Of a stretch of 64,000 bases of DNA, positions 35,048 through 44,227 are shown in pieces. This DNA comes from Adhaeribacter swui (lineage in GTDB: Bacteria > Bacteroidota > Bacteroidia > Cytophagales > Hymenobacteraceae). The DNA lies in NCBI RefSeq assembly GCF_014217805.1, contig NZ_CP055156.1, positions 4,284,585 to 4,348,584 on the forward strand, written 5' to 3'. The notes beneath the pieces were generated by a model. The model had not been told where the DNA came from, did no database searches, and saw only the letters and a list, made by a program, of their open reading frames with translations. Every line of letters starts with the position of its first letter. Within the stretch, counting starts at the first letter, position 1. Made by a program: the position numbers and the translations under genes.

Positions 35048-35918
35048 TTTTCCGCATTAAATTTCTTAACCGAAACAGGTTTACCAATTGCGGCACGTAA
35101 TCATCCGAAGTATCGATGGTGAGATAATTGGCTTGGTATTTCCGGCAAATTTTAGCAATTTTTTCTTGATTATCGGCGTAAGTAGTTAAATAACTGTGCT
35201 GAAAAGAAGTAGATGACGTATTAACCCAAATGGTTTTACCGGTTTCTTTGTCCAACAAGGGAATAATGCCTAATGCCGGAAAATCTATTTCGCGCTTATC
35301 CACTAACTGAATAACCACTAAATCGTGCTTTTTTGCCAGCATGGTTAATTCGCGCTCGTAATTCTGATCAATAAAATCCGAAATTAAAACAATAATGCTG
35401 CGGCGTTTAATAATGCTTAATGCCAGCTTAATACCGGCGGCCAGGTTCGTACGCAGCGATTTTGCTTTTAATTCAAAAACGGATTTTATAATGGTAAAAG
35501 CATGCTCAATACCTAAACCGGGTTTAATGTATTTTTCTTTTTGGTCCGAAACGCAAACGATGCCAATCTGGCTGCTTTGCTTAGCGGCCACTAAAGCCAG
35601 AATGCCGCAAATTTCTTTGCCAATATCTATTTTTTGCTGGCCGGCCGCGCCAATGGCCTGCGAAGCGCTTACGTCCAGAATTAAAAAAACCGATTGTTCT
35701 TTTTCTTCTTTGTAGGTTTTAACAAAAGTACCGTGGCCTTTGGCGGTAACGTTCCAATCAATAGCCCGTACATCATCGCCGTATTGGTAGGAGCGCACAT
35801 CGTCGAACTCCAGCCCGGTACCTTTAAAAACCGAGTGGAAGTTGCCTTGCATTTGGGTATTAATCGCCTTGCGTATCCGAATTTCGTACTTTTGCAGCTT
35901 TCTTACCAAATCTTTCAT
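35040..35918 (-). CDS. DUF58 domain protein of the Bat operon
   Basis: A 292-residue DUF58 protein. It has the family segment FDDVRSYQYGDDVRAIDWNV followed by a VWA-like fold (LILDVSASQAIG, VLISDFIDQN). First gene of the operon DUF58, BatD-like, BatA, with its 3' end overlapping the next gene by eight bases. Bat operons normally start with a MoxR ATPase; here the gene upstream is a divergent lipoprotein, so MoxR is not linked. A paralogous DUF58 gene is at 22.2 kb. Confidence 0.9.
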   Translation of the reverse strand: MKDLVRKLQKYEIRIRKAINTQMQGNFHSVFKGTGLEFDDVRSYQYGDDVRAIDWNVTAKGHGTFVKTYKEEKEQSVFLILDVSASQAIGAAGQQKIDIGKEICGILALVAAKQSSQIGIVCVSDQKEKYIKPGLGIEHAFTIIKSVFELKAKSLRTNLAAGIKLALSIIKRRSIIVLISDFIDQNYERELTMLAKKHDLVVIQLVDKREIDFPALGIIPLLDKETGKTIWVNTSSTSFQHSYLTTYADNQEKIAKICRKYQANYLTIDTSDDYVPQLVNLFRLRNLMRKSV

Positions 35919-35978
35919 AGTGGCTTACCCGTTAGCTTTAAAATTTAAAATTAGAATTTATTTAATTAATTTTAGTTC

Positions 35979-36332
35979 GTGAAATCCCTATTTTTAATTT
36001 CCCCGCTTTTCTTACTGCTTTCTTGTTCGCCGGCCAGCGAGCCTCAACCGGCTAATTTAATTCCGGAAGAAAAAATGACCCGCATTATGATGGATGTACA
36101 TCTGGCAGAGGCACAGGTTGAAAATGCTGGCTTGCCGTTAGATTCCGGGGAAGCGGTTTACCGCAAACTGCAACAGCAAATTTTTAAAAAATACCAGGTA
36201 AAAGAAACAGACTTTAATACCAGCTACCAGTATTACCTACGCAATTTAAACCTGCTCGACAAAATCTACGAAAAGGTAATCGATAGCCTCACCGTACGAG
36301 AAACCCTGCTCAAAGCCCAACCCCCGAAGTAG
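35979..36332 (+). CDS. DUF4296 lipoprotein
   Basis: A 117-residue lipoprotein. The start is GTG at 35979; residues 1-15 form a signal with the lipobox LLSC. The family pattern is EKMTRIMMDVHLAEAQVEN followed by the IFKKYQVKETDFNTSYQYYL helix, the usual DUF4296 form. Function unknown. It diverges from the Bat operon and ends three bases before repeat element E. Confidence 0.85.
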   Translation: MKSLFLISPLFLLLSCSPASEPQPANLIPEEKMTRIMMDVHLAEAQVENAGLPLDSGEAVYRKLQQQIFKKYQVKETDFNTSYQYYLRNLNLLDKIYEKVIDSLTVRETLLKAQPPK

Positions 36333-36334
36333 TG

Positions 36335-36535
36335 GAGTTGGAAGGTTTATTTGGTTGAAAGGTTGAAAAGTTTAAAAGTTGAAAGGTTAAAACATGAGTT
36401 TCAAAATCATGTAAGTAAAGACCTTACGGTAAATTCAGGTAAAATCGAAATTTTTAAATTTTTTATTTCCCAACCATTCAACTATCCAAACTTTACAACC
36501 TTCCAACTTTCTAACCTTTTAACTTTCCAACTATT
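36335..36535. repeat. Intergenic inverted word-repeat element, site E
   Basis: The left arm (36335-36391) is a run of GTTGAAAGG/GTTGAAAAG/GTTTAAAAG words. The right arm (36472-36535) carries the inverted words TTCAACT, TTCCAACTTT, TAACCTTT. The core has AAATTTTTAAATTTTTTATTT. It lies between convergent genes, starting three bases after one stop and ending six before the other. The inverted match is imperfect but long. Confidence 0.7.
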
Positions 36536-36540
36536 ACATC

Positions 36541-36876
36541 CTACATCAATTTTGCACCATTGGGTACGGGGCTTTGGGGTTGGGCCAAAACAATGTGGCC
36601 ATTAGCATCTTCAAAACCGGTTATTAACACTTCCGATAAATATTTCCCGATTTGCTTCGGCGGAAAATTAACCACCGCAATTACCTGCTTGCCTATTAAC
36701 GCTTCTTTTGTGTAATTAACCGTTACCTGCGCGCTCGATTTCTTAATTCCTAACGGACCAAAGTCTACTATTATTTTGTAGGCCGGTTTGCGGGCTTCCG
36801 GAAAATCGTTTACCTCTATAATGGTACCTACCCGTAAGGCTACTTTTTCAAAATCATTCCAGTTTATCGTTTCCAT
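36541..36876 (-). CDS. CsaA-like tRNA-binding protein
   Basis: A 111-residue stand-alone tRNA-binding (EMAP/CsaA) OB-fold. Conserved parts are [34 protein letters not shown] and [21 protein letters not shown]. CsaA homologues bind tRNA and have been described as secretion-linked chaperones in Bacillus; the tRNA-binding role is the safer reading. It converges on the DUF4296 gene with site E in the gap. Confidence 0.88.
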   Translation of the reverse strand: METINWNDFEKVALRVGTIIEVNDFPEARKPAYKIIVDFGPLGIKKSSAQVTVNYTKEALIGKQVIAVVNFPPKQIGKYLSEVLITGFEDANGHIVLAQPQSPVPNGAKLM

Positions 36877-37010
36877 AGTACTTTATAATTGGCGCAGGTT
36901 AGTAACTAAACCTATTTATGGTCGTAATCAAATCAAACCAGTTTTTTAACTATTATAATGAGTATAGCTTCTGGTTCTTTAATTAAAAACTAGCGCAAAA
37001 ATATAAAACT

Positions 37011-38570
37011 ATGAGAATTGATTCTGGCTTTACACAATCTGTTTGGAAACACGGGGTAGATTTGCCTTTTACCACGGCTTTGCAATCCGACTTACAGTGC
37101 GATGTGTGCGTAGTGGGAGCAGGCATTTCGGGCTTAACCACTGCCTATTTGCTGGCGCAGGAAGGTAAAACAGTAATTGTGGTAGAGTCTAAAACCATTG
37201 GCGGCGGCGAAACTTCCCGTACCACGGCCCATTTATCTAACGCTCTCGACGATCGGTACGAAAAATTAATACAACTGCACGGCGAAAAAAATGCGCGTTT
37301 GGCAGCCGAGAGCCACACCGAAGCCATCCGGCGGATTGAGGAAATTTTAAAAAAAGAAAATATCGACTGCGACTTTGAACGCGTAAATGGTTACCTGTTC
37401 GTACAACCCAGCGACTCAGAAGATTCTCTGGACAAAGAATTAGACGCTTGCTGGAAGTTAGGTTTTACCGGGGTAACCAAATTAAAAAAATGCCCGGTGC
37501 CCAGTTTATCCGAAGGCCCCGTATTGTGTTTTCCGGACCAGGCGCATTTTCATCCCATGAAATATTTGGCCGGTTTAAGCCGGGCCATTCTGGAAAAAGA
37601 AGGTTGTTTGATTTTCACAGAAACCCACGTGCAGTCTTTTGATAATACAGGTGGTGTGGTTCGGGTTAAAACAGAATCTGGGCATACCATTACGGGCAAC
37701 CAGGTAGTAGTGGCTACTAATTCGCCGATTAACGATACCGTTAAAATGCATACCAAGCAAGCACCTTACCGCACCTACGTGGTCGGGGTTAAAATACTCG
37801 AAGATGCTATTCCGAATGCGCTTTATTGGGATAACTCCGAACCTTACCATTACATTCGGTTAGTAAAGGACCAACATCCCGATGCTATTCAAGCCGGTCA
37901 GGATAAATTCAATGTGTTGATTGTAGGAGGGGAGGATCATAAAACCGGCCAGGAAACTGACGAACGGGAACGGTTGCAATGTTTAGAGCAATGGACCCGC
38001 GAAAAATTTCCGATGGCGGGCGAGGTGGTTTACAGTTGGTCGGGGCAGGTGCTGGAGCCGGTAGATTATCTGGCTTACATTGGTAAAAATCCCGGCGATG
38101 ATAATGTATATATTGCTACCGGTGATTCCGGCCACGGCATGACGCACGGTACCATAGCTGGTATTTTGATAACCGATTTAATTGTAGGTAGGCCAAATGC
38201 CTGGGAAAAATTGTATAATCCCGGTCGGGTAACTTTATCTGGGCCATCGGCTTTAGAGTTTATTAAAGAAAATGTGAACGTAGCGGCTCAATATACCGAT
38301 TGGGTAACTCCCGGAGAAGTAGAAAGTGCCGAGCAGGTCTTACCGGGTACCGGCAGCGTTATTCGGAAAGGAGTAACTAAAGTAGCTGTTTACTGCGACT
38401 TAGATGGAGTAAAACACGAACACTCGGCCGTTTGCCCGCACTTGGGCTGCATTGTAAATTGGAACAACGTAGAGAAAAGTTGGGATTGCCCTTGCCACGG
38501 ATCCCGTTTTGATCCATACGGCAAGGTAGTAACCGGTCCGGCCTTATCGGATTTAGGAAATGCTAAATAG
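37011..38570 (+). CDS. FAD-dependent oxidoreductase fused to a Rieske domain
   Basis: A 519-residue protein. The N-terminal DAO-type FAD domain opens with the dinucleotide motif VVGAGISGLTTAYLL (residues about 27-41). The C-terminal 100 residues are a Rieske [2Fe-2S] domain: CPHLGCIVNW and CPCHGSRFD hold the two Cys-x-His pairs. The fusion is a known family, whose reaction is unknown; electron transfer from the cluster to FAD is inferred. It is monocistronic with its own terminator. Confidence 0.92.
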   Translation: MRIDSGFTQSVWKHGVDLPFTTALQSDLQCDVCVVGAGISGLTTAYLLAQEGKTVIVVESKTIGGGETSRTTAHLSNALDDRYEKLIQLHGEKNARLAAESHTEAIRRIEEILKKENIDCDFERVNGYLFVQPSDSEDSLDKELDACWKLGFTGVTKLKKCPVPSLSEGPVLCFPDQAHFHPMKYLAGLSRAILEKEGCLIFTETHVQSFDNTGGVVRVKTESGHTITGNQVVVATNSPINDTVKMHTKQAPYRTYVVGVKILEDAIPNALYWDNSEPYHYIRLVKDQHPDAIQAGQDKFNVLIVGGEDHKTGQETDERERLQCLEQWTREKFPMAGEVVYSWSGQVLEPVDYLAYIGKNPGDDNVYIATGDSGHGMTHGTIAGILITDLIVGRPNAWEKLYNPGRVTLSGPSALEFIKENVNVAAQYTDWVTPGEVESAEQVLPGTGSVIRKGVTKVAVYCDLDGVKHEHSAVCPHLGCIVNWNNVEKSWDCPCHGSRFDPYGKVVTGPALSDLGNAK

Positions 38571-38585
38571 CAAAATTTAAAAATT

Positions 38586-38620
38586 AAAAAACCGCAGTAT
38601 TTAGGTCCTGCGGTTTTTAA
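38586..38620 (+). terminator. Rho-independent terminator
   Basis: AAAAACCGCAG pairs with CTGCGGTTTTT, and flanking AT-rich sequence extends the stem. It follows the FAD-Rieske gene by 15 bases. Confidence 0.83.
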
Positions 38621-38662
38621 TTTTTAAAATTTTAATGAATGTAGAAGCTAAATTATAGTAGC

Positions 38663-39259
38663 TTACAATCCGGCGGAATTATCTTCTTCTAATTGAAAGG
38701 CTGATAGACTATTTAATTGTTCAGCTATAGACTGGGTCCAGGCAGCTTGTTTCGCATCATCTATGCCATGCTTCGACTCGTTATCGTAGCGGGTTTGCGC
38801 TTTTTGCCAATCTGCAAAAACTTTATTTACTACGGCTTTAAATTTATTTTTGTCACCGCTACACAAGCTTTTTTGCTGACTTAATTTCTGCCGTAATTGC
38901 CGGGCGTAGAGTTCGGTAATATCAAAGTGTAATTGCTCGTGCTGCAGCAAATCTTCCGATACTTTGTTTTTAGTCCAAGATTCGTTTGGGGCAAACTGGC
39001 ATTTAACATCAAAAACCATCACGTTATTTTGGCAAGTAGCTTTCACGGCAATATTAGTAGAAGCCATAGCGTGCAAGGGATCATTCACATCTGCTTCTTT
39101 TTGAAAATCGTCCCAGGTTAACTTGCGGTTGCTGCTCCAGGTAATTTGCTTCGAATCTTCTGTTATTGGTTTATCGGTAAATGTGGTTGCTGATACAAAA
39201 GAAGCGGTATTTTCTCCCGAAAACAAAAGCAATAAAACAAGAATAATATGATTAAACAT
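38663..39259 (-). CDS. DUF922 secreted protein, putative metallopeptidase-like
   Basis: A 198-residue protein with a short N-terminal hydrophobic signal. The LTWDDFQ opening and the HEQLHFDITELYARQLR helix are the hallmark of DUF922, where the HExxH-like His-Glu-x-x-His motif (HEQLH) suggests a zinc site. Whether it is a peptidase is not established. It stands alone, 142 bp from the MATE gene on the same strand. Confidence 0.82.
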   Translation of the reverse strand: MFNHIILVLLLLFSGENTASFVSATTFTDKPITEDSKQITWSSNRKLTWDDFQKEADVNDPLHAMASTNIAVKATCQNNVMVFDVKCQFAPNESWTKNKVSEDLLQHEQLHFDITELYARQLRQKLSQQKSLCSGDKNKFKAVVNKVFADWQKAQTRYDNESKHGIDDAKQAAWTQSIAEQLNSLSAFQLEEDNSAGL

Positions 39260-39401
39260 ATAGGGGAATTATTCCGGAAACTTTAAAATTTTTAAATCAT
39301 AACAAGATAAAACAACTGCTATTTACCTGGTTTAAAGGTTTTATCGTAATTTAAATCTTACTTTGTCAGCAGTAGCTACTATCTACATTATAACTCAAAA
39401 A

Positions 39402-40748
39402 CTATAATCTTCGTGCGACAATGGCGGATAATTTTTTAAACCGAAAAAATAACAACAAAGCCGCAATGGTTAGCCCGGTTAATAAGCCCAGCCAAATGCC
39501 GTTTACCCCGTAACCCAGTTTAAAACAAAACAAGTAACCGGTAGGTAAACCCAGTACCCAATACGCTAAAAGCGAGATAGCGCCGGGTACTTTAACATCC
39601 TCCAGGCCCCGTAAAGCCCCTAACCCAACTACCTGCAAACCATCTGATAATTGGAATAAGGCTGCAATAATTAAGAGTCCACCCGCCATTTGAATTACGT
39701 CTACATCCGTTACGTACCAACTGGGTATCCAATGTTTGCCCAAAACCATTAGGGCGGCCATTGCCAGCATAAATAAGAGGGTCATAATCATGCTGCTAAA
39801 CCCCGCCTCGCGCATTTGTTGGTACCGGCCCCGACCCAGTTCGTTGCTTACCCGGATGGTTGTAGCCGTGGCAATGCCATTTGCCATCATGTAGGTAACG
39901 GCGGCTATATTTATGGCAATTTGGTGGGCGGCCAATTCCCGCGCGCCCAGCCAGCCAATCATAATAGCCGAAAAGCTAAAAGCGCTCATTTCAAAAATCA
40001 TTTGTACAGCAATCGGAAAGCCCAGTTGAATAATGCGCCGGATGTGTTTGTAGGAGATTATTTTGGCCTGGGCCCGGGCGCGGTATTCGGCAAAGCGGGG
40101 CGCTTGCCAAACGTAAATGCCCATTATAATCGGCATTAAAATCCGGGAAATAAGCGTAGCAATGGCGGCTCCGTTTAAACCCAACTTAGGAAAGCCCAGA
40201 TTACCAAAAACCAGCAAATAGTTGAGAATAAAATTGACCACATTGGCCAGCACCGAAATGTACATCGACTGCCGGGTAAGCATCAGGCCTTCGGCAAACT
40301 GCCGGAAACCCTGAAAAATCATTAAAGGAATGAGCGAAATAAATAAGATGTTCAGGTAAGGAATAGTTAAACGAACCACTTGTTCCGGTTGATTAAGATA
40401 ATACAGGAACGGTGAGAAACTATAACCCATCAAAAACAACAATACCCCTACCACAGTACATATTAAAACACCGTTAATGAGCAATAGGGAAATTCGTCGC
40501 CGGTTCTTGCGGCCATCTGCGGCAGCTATTAACGGCGTAATGCCCAGCGAAATACCCAAGCCCACCACCATAAAAATAGTAAAGATGCTATTGCCCAATG
40601 ACGCTGCGGCTAAAGGCAAAGTGCCGGTCCGGCCCACCATAATGCTATCGCAAACCGAAACCAGGATGTGCCCCAATTGGCTCAACACCACCGGATAAGC
40701 TAAGAAAAAATTTTGCTTAAAGTGCGATTTAAAGCTTGCTACCAGCAT
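39402..40748 (-). CDS. MATE family efflux transporter
   Basis: A 448-residue multidrug and toxic compound extrusion transporter with twelve predicted membrane helices in two repeats. Opening segment is PVVLSQLGHILVSVCDSIMVGRTGTLPLAAASLGNS, and the second half repeats it (GFPIAVQMIFEMSAFSFSAIM). Cation-coupled (Na+ or H+) export of organic cations is usual. It lies 87 bp after the aminotransferase of the ergothioneine operon on the same strand, but a -7 element at 40778-40785 suggests its own promoter. Confidence 0.92.
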   Translation of the reverse strand: MLVASFKSHFKQNFFLAYPVVLSQLGHILVSVCDSIMVGRTGTLPLAAASLGNSIFTIFMVVGLGISLGITPLIAAADGRKNRRRISLLLINGVLICTVVGVLLFLMGYSFSPFLYYLNQPEQVVRLTIPYLNILFISLIPLMIFQGFRQFAEGLMLTRQSMYISVLANVVNFILNYLLVFGNLGFPKLGLNGAAIATLISRILMPIIMGIYVWQAPRFAEYRARAQAKIISYKHIRRIIQLGFPIAVQMIFEMSAFSFSAIMIGWLGARELAAHQIAINIAAVTYMMANGIATATTIRVSNELGRGRYQQMREAGFSSMIMTLLFMLAMAALMVLGKHWIPSWYVTDVDVIQMAGGLLIIAALFQLSDGLQVVGLGALRGLEDVKVPGAISLLAYWVLGLPTGYLFCFKLGYGVNGIWLGLLTGLTIAALLLFFRFKKLSAIVARRL

Positions 40749-40777
40749 GGTTGAAAGTAAAATTAAAAACGAGCCGG

Positions 40778-40785
40778 CAAAAATA
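40778..40785 (-). promoter_or_regulatory. Candidate -7 element for the MATE gene
   Basis: Reads TATTTTTG on the minus strand, 30 bases before the ATG. No TTTG lies at the proper distance upstream. Confidence 0.4.
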
Positions 40786-40835
40786 AGATAAATACTTTAC
40801 AACTTAAACCGCGCAGACTAACCTACCAGTTGCGT

Positions 40836-41945
40836 CTATGATAAGCTGTGGAGACCTTGTTGGAGCCGTTTAAGGGCTTCTTGCAATTGGTTTGGTTCTA
40901 CGGCAAAAGATATTCGGGCAAAACCCGGAGCGCCAAAGTAATCGCCGGCAAAAATCTCTAAGCCAAACTTATTTTTTAAAAATTTACTTAATTCGATGCT
41001 AGTATCGATGGTTTCGCCGGTTTCCGGGCACTTCTTGTTTAAATAAGCGCTTAAATCGGCAAAAACGTAGTAAGTGCCTTCGGGTTCGTTAAAAGAAATA
41101 TTTCCTATTTGCCGTAGCCCCGAACACATTATTTCCCGGTTCTGCGTGAGCACCTTTCGCATTGGAGCCAGTACCTCGTGGTAGTTTTGTAAAGCAACCG
41201 CGGCTGCTTTTTGGGTAAACGGACTTAAACCACCAATGGTATTTTGCTGGAATTTAAAACAAGCTTGGTAAAACTGCTCTGGTACAATCAGATAACCAAT
41301 CCGCCAACCCGACATAGCAAACGATTTAGAAAAACCATTAACTACCACGTACCGGTTATAATTATCCGGAAACTCTACTAAGGAGGGTACCTGATTTTTA
41401 AAAGTTACTAAATCGTAAATTTCATCGGATAAAACCAACACGTTAGGGTGCGCCTCCAAAACCTGTAGGATAGCGGCTAAATCGGCTTTGTTATAAATCC
41501 GTCCAGTAGGGTTACCCGGGTTGCACAGAATAAATGCCTTGGTTTTCGGGGTTATTAACTTCTCTAAAACTTCTGGATTAATGGTATAATTATCCGCTGG
41601 AGAGGTAGGTAAAACTATTAGTTTGGCCCTTACTTCTTCTATTAATTCGTGGAAGCCGAACCAATTGGCCACTGGCGCAATTACTTCGTCGCCGGGCTGC
41701 AGCACGGTCCGGAAAAGATTAAAAATGGCTTGTTTTACGCCGGCTGTTACAATAATTTTTTCCGGTGCAACTACCGATTGGTTCAATGCGCGGTACCGGT
41801 CCCCGATGGCTTGTCTTAGTTCTGGTAAACCTTCAGTAGGCCCGTAGGTTGTTTGCCCTTGTTGAATAGCGGCAATAGCCGCTTGTTGTACTATCTCTGC
41901 AGTAGGAAAATAAGCGGCTCCGGAGGCTAAATTGATATAATCCAT
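40836..41945 (-). CDS. Class I/II PLP-dependent aminotransferase (or C-S lyase)
   Basis: A 369-residue fold-type I PLP enzyme of the aspartate-aminotransferase family. The Schiff-base lysine is in NGFSKSFAMSGWRIGY; CNPGNPTGR and LSDEIYDLV are the ring and phosphate motifs. It starts 15 bp after egtD, so it is probably in the ergothioneine operon. No EgtE (the PLP C-S lyase that completes ergothioneine) is recognisable in the window, and this enzyme could take that job, but the fold class differs from known EgtE (class V). An independent amino-acid aminotransferase is equally possible. Confidence 0.88.
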   Translation of the reverse strand: MDYINLASGAAYFPTAEIVQQAAIAAIQQGQTTYGPTEGLPELRQAIGDRYRALNQSVVAPEKIIVTAGVKQAIFNLFRTVLQPGDEVIAPVANWFGFHELIEEVRAKLIVLPTSPADNYTINPEVLEKLITPKTKAFILCNPGNPTGRIYNKADLAAILQVLEAHPNVLVLSDEIYDLVTFKNQVPSLVEFPDNYNRYVVVNGFSKSFAMSGWRIGYLIVPEQFYQACFKFQQNTIGGLSPFTQKAAAVALQNYHEVLAPMRKVLTQNREIMCSGLRQIGNISFNEPEGTYYVFADLSAYLNKKCPETGETIDTSIELSKFLKNKFGLEIFAGDYFGAPGFARISFAVEPNQLQEALKRLQQGLHSLS

Positions 41946-41960
41946 CTTGGCTTTAATTGA

Positions 41961-42953
41961 TTAACTCACCCGGAATAAAACATCGGCAAAATATTCTTGG
42001 GAGTCGGTATACACGTACTCGGTTTGCAGGTTTGCCTCTTGCGCTAATTCTTTAATCTGCGACTCGGAAAACTTAAAAGATGATTCGGTGTGAATGGCTT
42101 CCCAGGCGCTCAGCTTAAAGTTAAAATCTAAGTCGTGTAAAGTAACTTCTTGATTATGTGTACTTACTAAAAAGCTTTTCATTTCTCCCGAAACAGGGTT
42201 GTACTCGGCAAAATGTTTAAAATGGTTGAGGTTAAAATTACCGTTAAAAGTCTGGTTTATCCGGCGCAGCAGGTTAAAATTAAACTCAGCAGTAATGCCG
42301 GCTTGGTCGTCGTAGGCCGACCGGATTACCCGCGGGTCTTTTTTTAGATCAAATCCAATGAGTAATTGATCGCCCGCAACGAAGTATTGGCGCAAGTTTT
42401 TTAAAAAATTCCTGATTTCAGGATAAGAAAAATTGCCAATGTTGGAGCCGAGAAACAAAAGCACTTTGCGGTTAGTGGATTGCGTTTGCAACTGCTGCAA
42501 GGCTTCAAAATAATCACCGGTTAAAGGGGCCACTTTTAAGCCCGGCAATTCATCCGCTAAGCTCAATTGTAATTCCTGTACCGCATCCAAAGAAATATCT
42601 ATGGGCACGTAAGTAAAATCTACTGCCTGGTTAACTAACGCCCGGAGCAAAATTTTAGTTTTTGCCGCATCCCCCGATCCTAAATCAACTAAATCAAAAG
42701 AACCGGGCGCGCAAAAAGCCTTGGTAATAGCTTCTTGTTGTCGGGTGAATATCTCGGTTTCGGTGCGGGTTAAATAATACTCTGGCAAATCCATAATTTG
42801 CTGAAAAAGTCTGCTTCCCGTACCATCGTAAAAATACTTGGATGATAAGGTTTTCGGATTACCGGATAAGCCCTGAATTATGTCTTGCGCAAATTGGTTA
42901 GTGTCGGCTTCTTCCAGGGTGGTGACGTTAGGCAATGCAGTTTTAGGTTTCAT
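41961..42953 (-). CDS. egtD: L-histidine N-alpha-methyltransferase
   Basis: A 330-residue SAM-dependent enzyme that trimethylates L-histidine to hercynine, the first step of ergothioneine synthesis. Family segments: LSSKYFYDGTGSRLFQQIM, the SAM-binding DLGSGDAAKTKILL and FLGSNIGNF. The histidine-pocket pair Glu and Ser lies in the IHTESSFKFS segment, corresponding to the Glu282/Ser284 pair of the mycobacterial enzyme. It begins two bases after egtB. Confidence 0.95.
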   Translation of the reverse strand: MKPKTALPNVTTLEEADTNQFAQDIIQGLSGNPKTLSSKYFYDGTGSRLFQQIMDLPEYYLTRTETEIFTRQQEAITKAFCAPGSFDLVDLGSGDAAKTKILLRALVNQAVDFTYVPIDISLDAVQELQLSLADELPGLKVAPLTGDYFEALQQLQTQSTNRKVLLFLGSNIGNFSYPEIRNFLKNLRQYFVAGDQLLIGFDLKKDPRVIRSAYDDQAGITAEFNFNLLRRINQTFNGNFNLNHFKHFAEYNPVSGEMKSFLVSTHNQEVTLHDLDFNFKLSAWEAIHTESSFKFSESQIKELAQEANLQTEYVYTDSQEYFADVLFRVS

Positions 42954-42955
42954 AG

Positions 42956-44227
42956 TTATTTGTTAGCGAGCCGGATACCAGTAAATTGCCAGCGTTTATC
43001 CGGATGAAAAAAGTTACGGTAAGTAGTTCGGATGTGGCTGCGGGGAGTAGCGCAAGAGCCACCACGTAAAACCATTTGATTTATCATAAATTTACCGTTG
43101 TATTCGCCCAGGGCTCCTTCGGCTTTGTTAAACTTGGGGTAAGGTAAGTAAGCGCTGTAAGTCCATTCCCAGACATCACCCAGTAATTGACTGTTTTCGG
43201 GGTTGGGTTGCGGGTCGTATAATCCTTCTTCCAAGAAATTACCGGGTTCAGCAGTAGCCGGATATTGTTGTGCGGCTACTTCCCATTCAAATTCGGATAA
43301 TAAGCGTTTGCCGGCCCAATTTGCAAAAGCATCGGCTTCGTAAAAGCTAACGTGCGAAACGGGGGCATTCCAATCTACGGGCTGTAAACCATGCAGGGTA
43401 AAGCGGTACCAGCCATTTGGTTGTTTTACCCAATACAACGGACTGGCCCATTGCTCTTTTTGCGCCAGATCAAAACCCTCGTGTAACCAAAACCGGAAAT
43501 CCTGATAGCCGCCCGCTTCCATAAATTCGAGGTATTCCAGGTTGGTTACTAATTTATTCCGGAACGAAAAATCATCGAGCCAAACCTGGTGTAGGCCTAA
43601 CTCATTATCAAAACAAAAATCAGAACCAGCATGACCAATGGTGTACAATCCCGCTTTTACCGGTAAGTACTCCGGCAAAGCCAAGCTTTCCGGGGCAACA
43701 GGTGGTTGCTTGCTTGGCGGCAGCAGGGCCGGCATTAAAGGATTGGTACTTAATATGTATTTGATATCCGTGACTAATAATTCCTGGTGTTGCTGCTCGT
43801 GCTGTAAACCTAATTCAAAAACGGGCCACATTTCAGTAAGTGTTACATCATCCAGCTTAGTGAATAATTGCGCTACGTGCTCATTAACATAGGTCCGGTA
43901 CTGGTAAATATCCTCTAGAGGGGGGCGCGACAAAGTACCCCGCGATTGCCTTAAAATACGGCTGCCAATGGAGTTATAATACGAGTTAAACAGGTAATTA
44001 TAGTCTTTATTAAAAACCTGGTAATCCTTAAAATACTTTTGTAAAATAAAGGTTTCGAAAAACCAACTGGTATGCGCCAGGTGCCATTTCGGCGGGCTCA
44101 CATCTACCATGGGTTGTACTACCGTATCTTCTGGCAACAGCGGCCGGCATAAAACTTCCGTCTGATTCCGGATTTTTAAAAAACGTTGTAATAGGTTTTC
44201 CGTTTCTATGGCAACAACTGGCATCAT
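42956..44227 (-). CDS. egtB: Ergothioneine-type iron sulfoxide synthase
   Basis: A 423-residue enzyme that joins hercynine to a thiol donor using O2. The N-terminal DinB-like domain carries the iron ligands: His52 in HLAHTSWFFE and His143/His147 in QHEQQHQEL. The C-terminal formylglycine-generating-type domain holds GDVWEWTYSAYLPYP and VLRGGSCATPRSHIRTTYRN. No gamma-glutamyl-cysteine ligase (EgtA) or amidase (EgtC) is in the window, so the donor may be cysteine or gamma-glutamylcysteine. It heads the egtB-egtD-aminotransferase operon. Confidence 0.93.
   Translation of the reverse strand: MMPVVAIETENLLQRFLKIRNQTEVLCRPLLPEDTVVQPMVDVSPPKWHLAHTSWFFETFILQKYFKDYQVFNKDYNYLFNSYYNSIGSRILRQSRGTLSRPPLEDIYQYRTYVNEHVAQLFTKLDDVTLTEMWPVFELGLQHEQQHQELLVTDIKYILSTNPLMPALLPPSKQPPVAPESLALPEYLPVKAGLYTIGHAGSDFCFDNELGLHQVWLDDFSFRNKLVTNLEYLEFMEAGGYQDFRFWLHEGFDLAQKEQWASPLYWVKQPNGWYRFTLHGLQPVDWNAPVSHVSFYEADAFANWAGKRLLSEFEWEVAAQQYPATAEPGNFLEEGLYDPQPNPENSQLLGDVWEWTYSAYLPYPKFNKAEGALGEYNGKFMINQMVLRGGSCATPRSHIRTTYRNFFHPDKRWQFTGIRLANK

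Noticed and set aside
23147-36535. CRISPR-like interpretation of the word repeats
   Set aside because: Word length, irregular spacing, inverted arms and lack of cas genes do not fit.
40836-41945. Naming the aminotransferase egtE
   Set aside because: The fold class differs from known EgtE and position is the only support.
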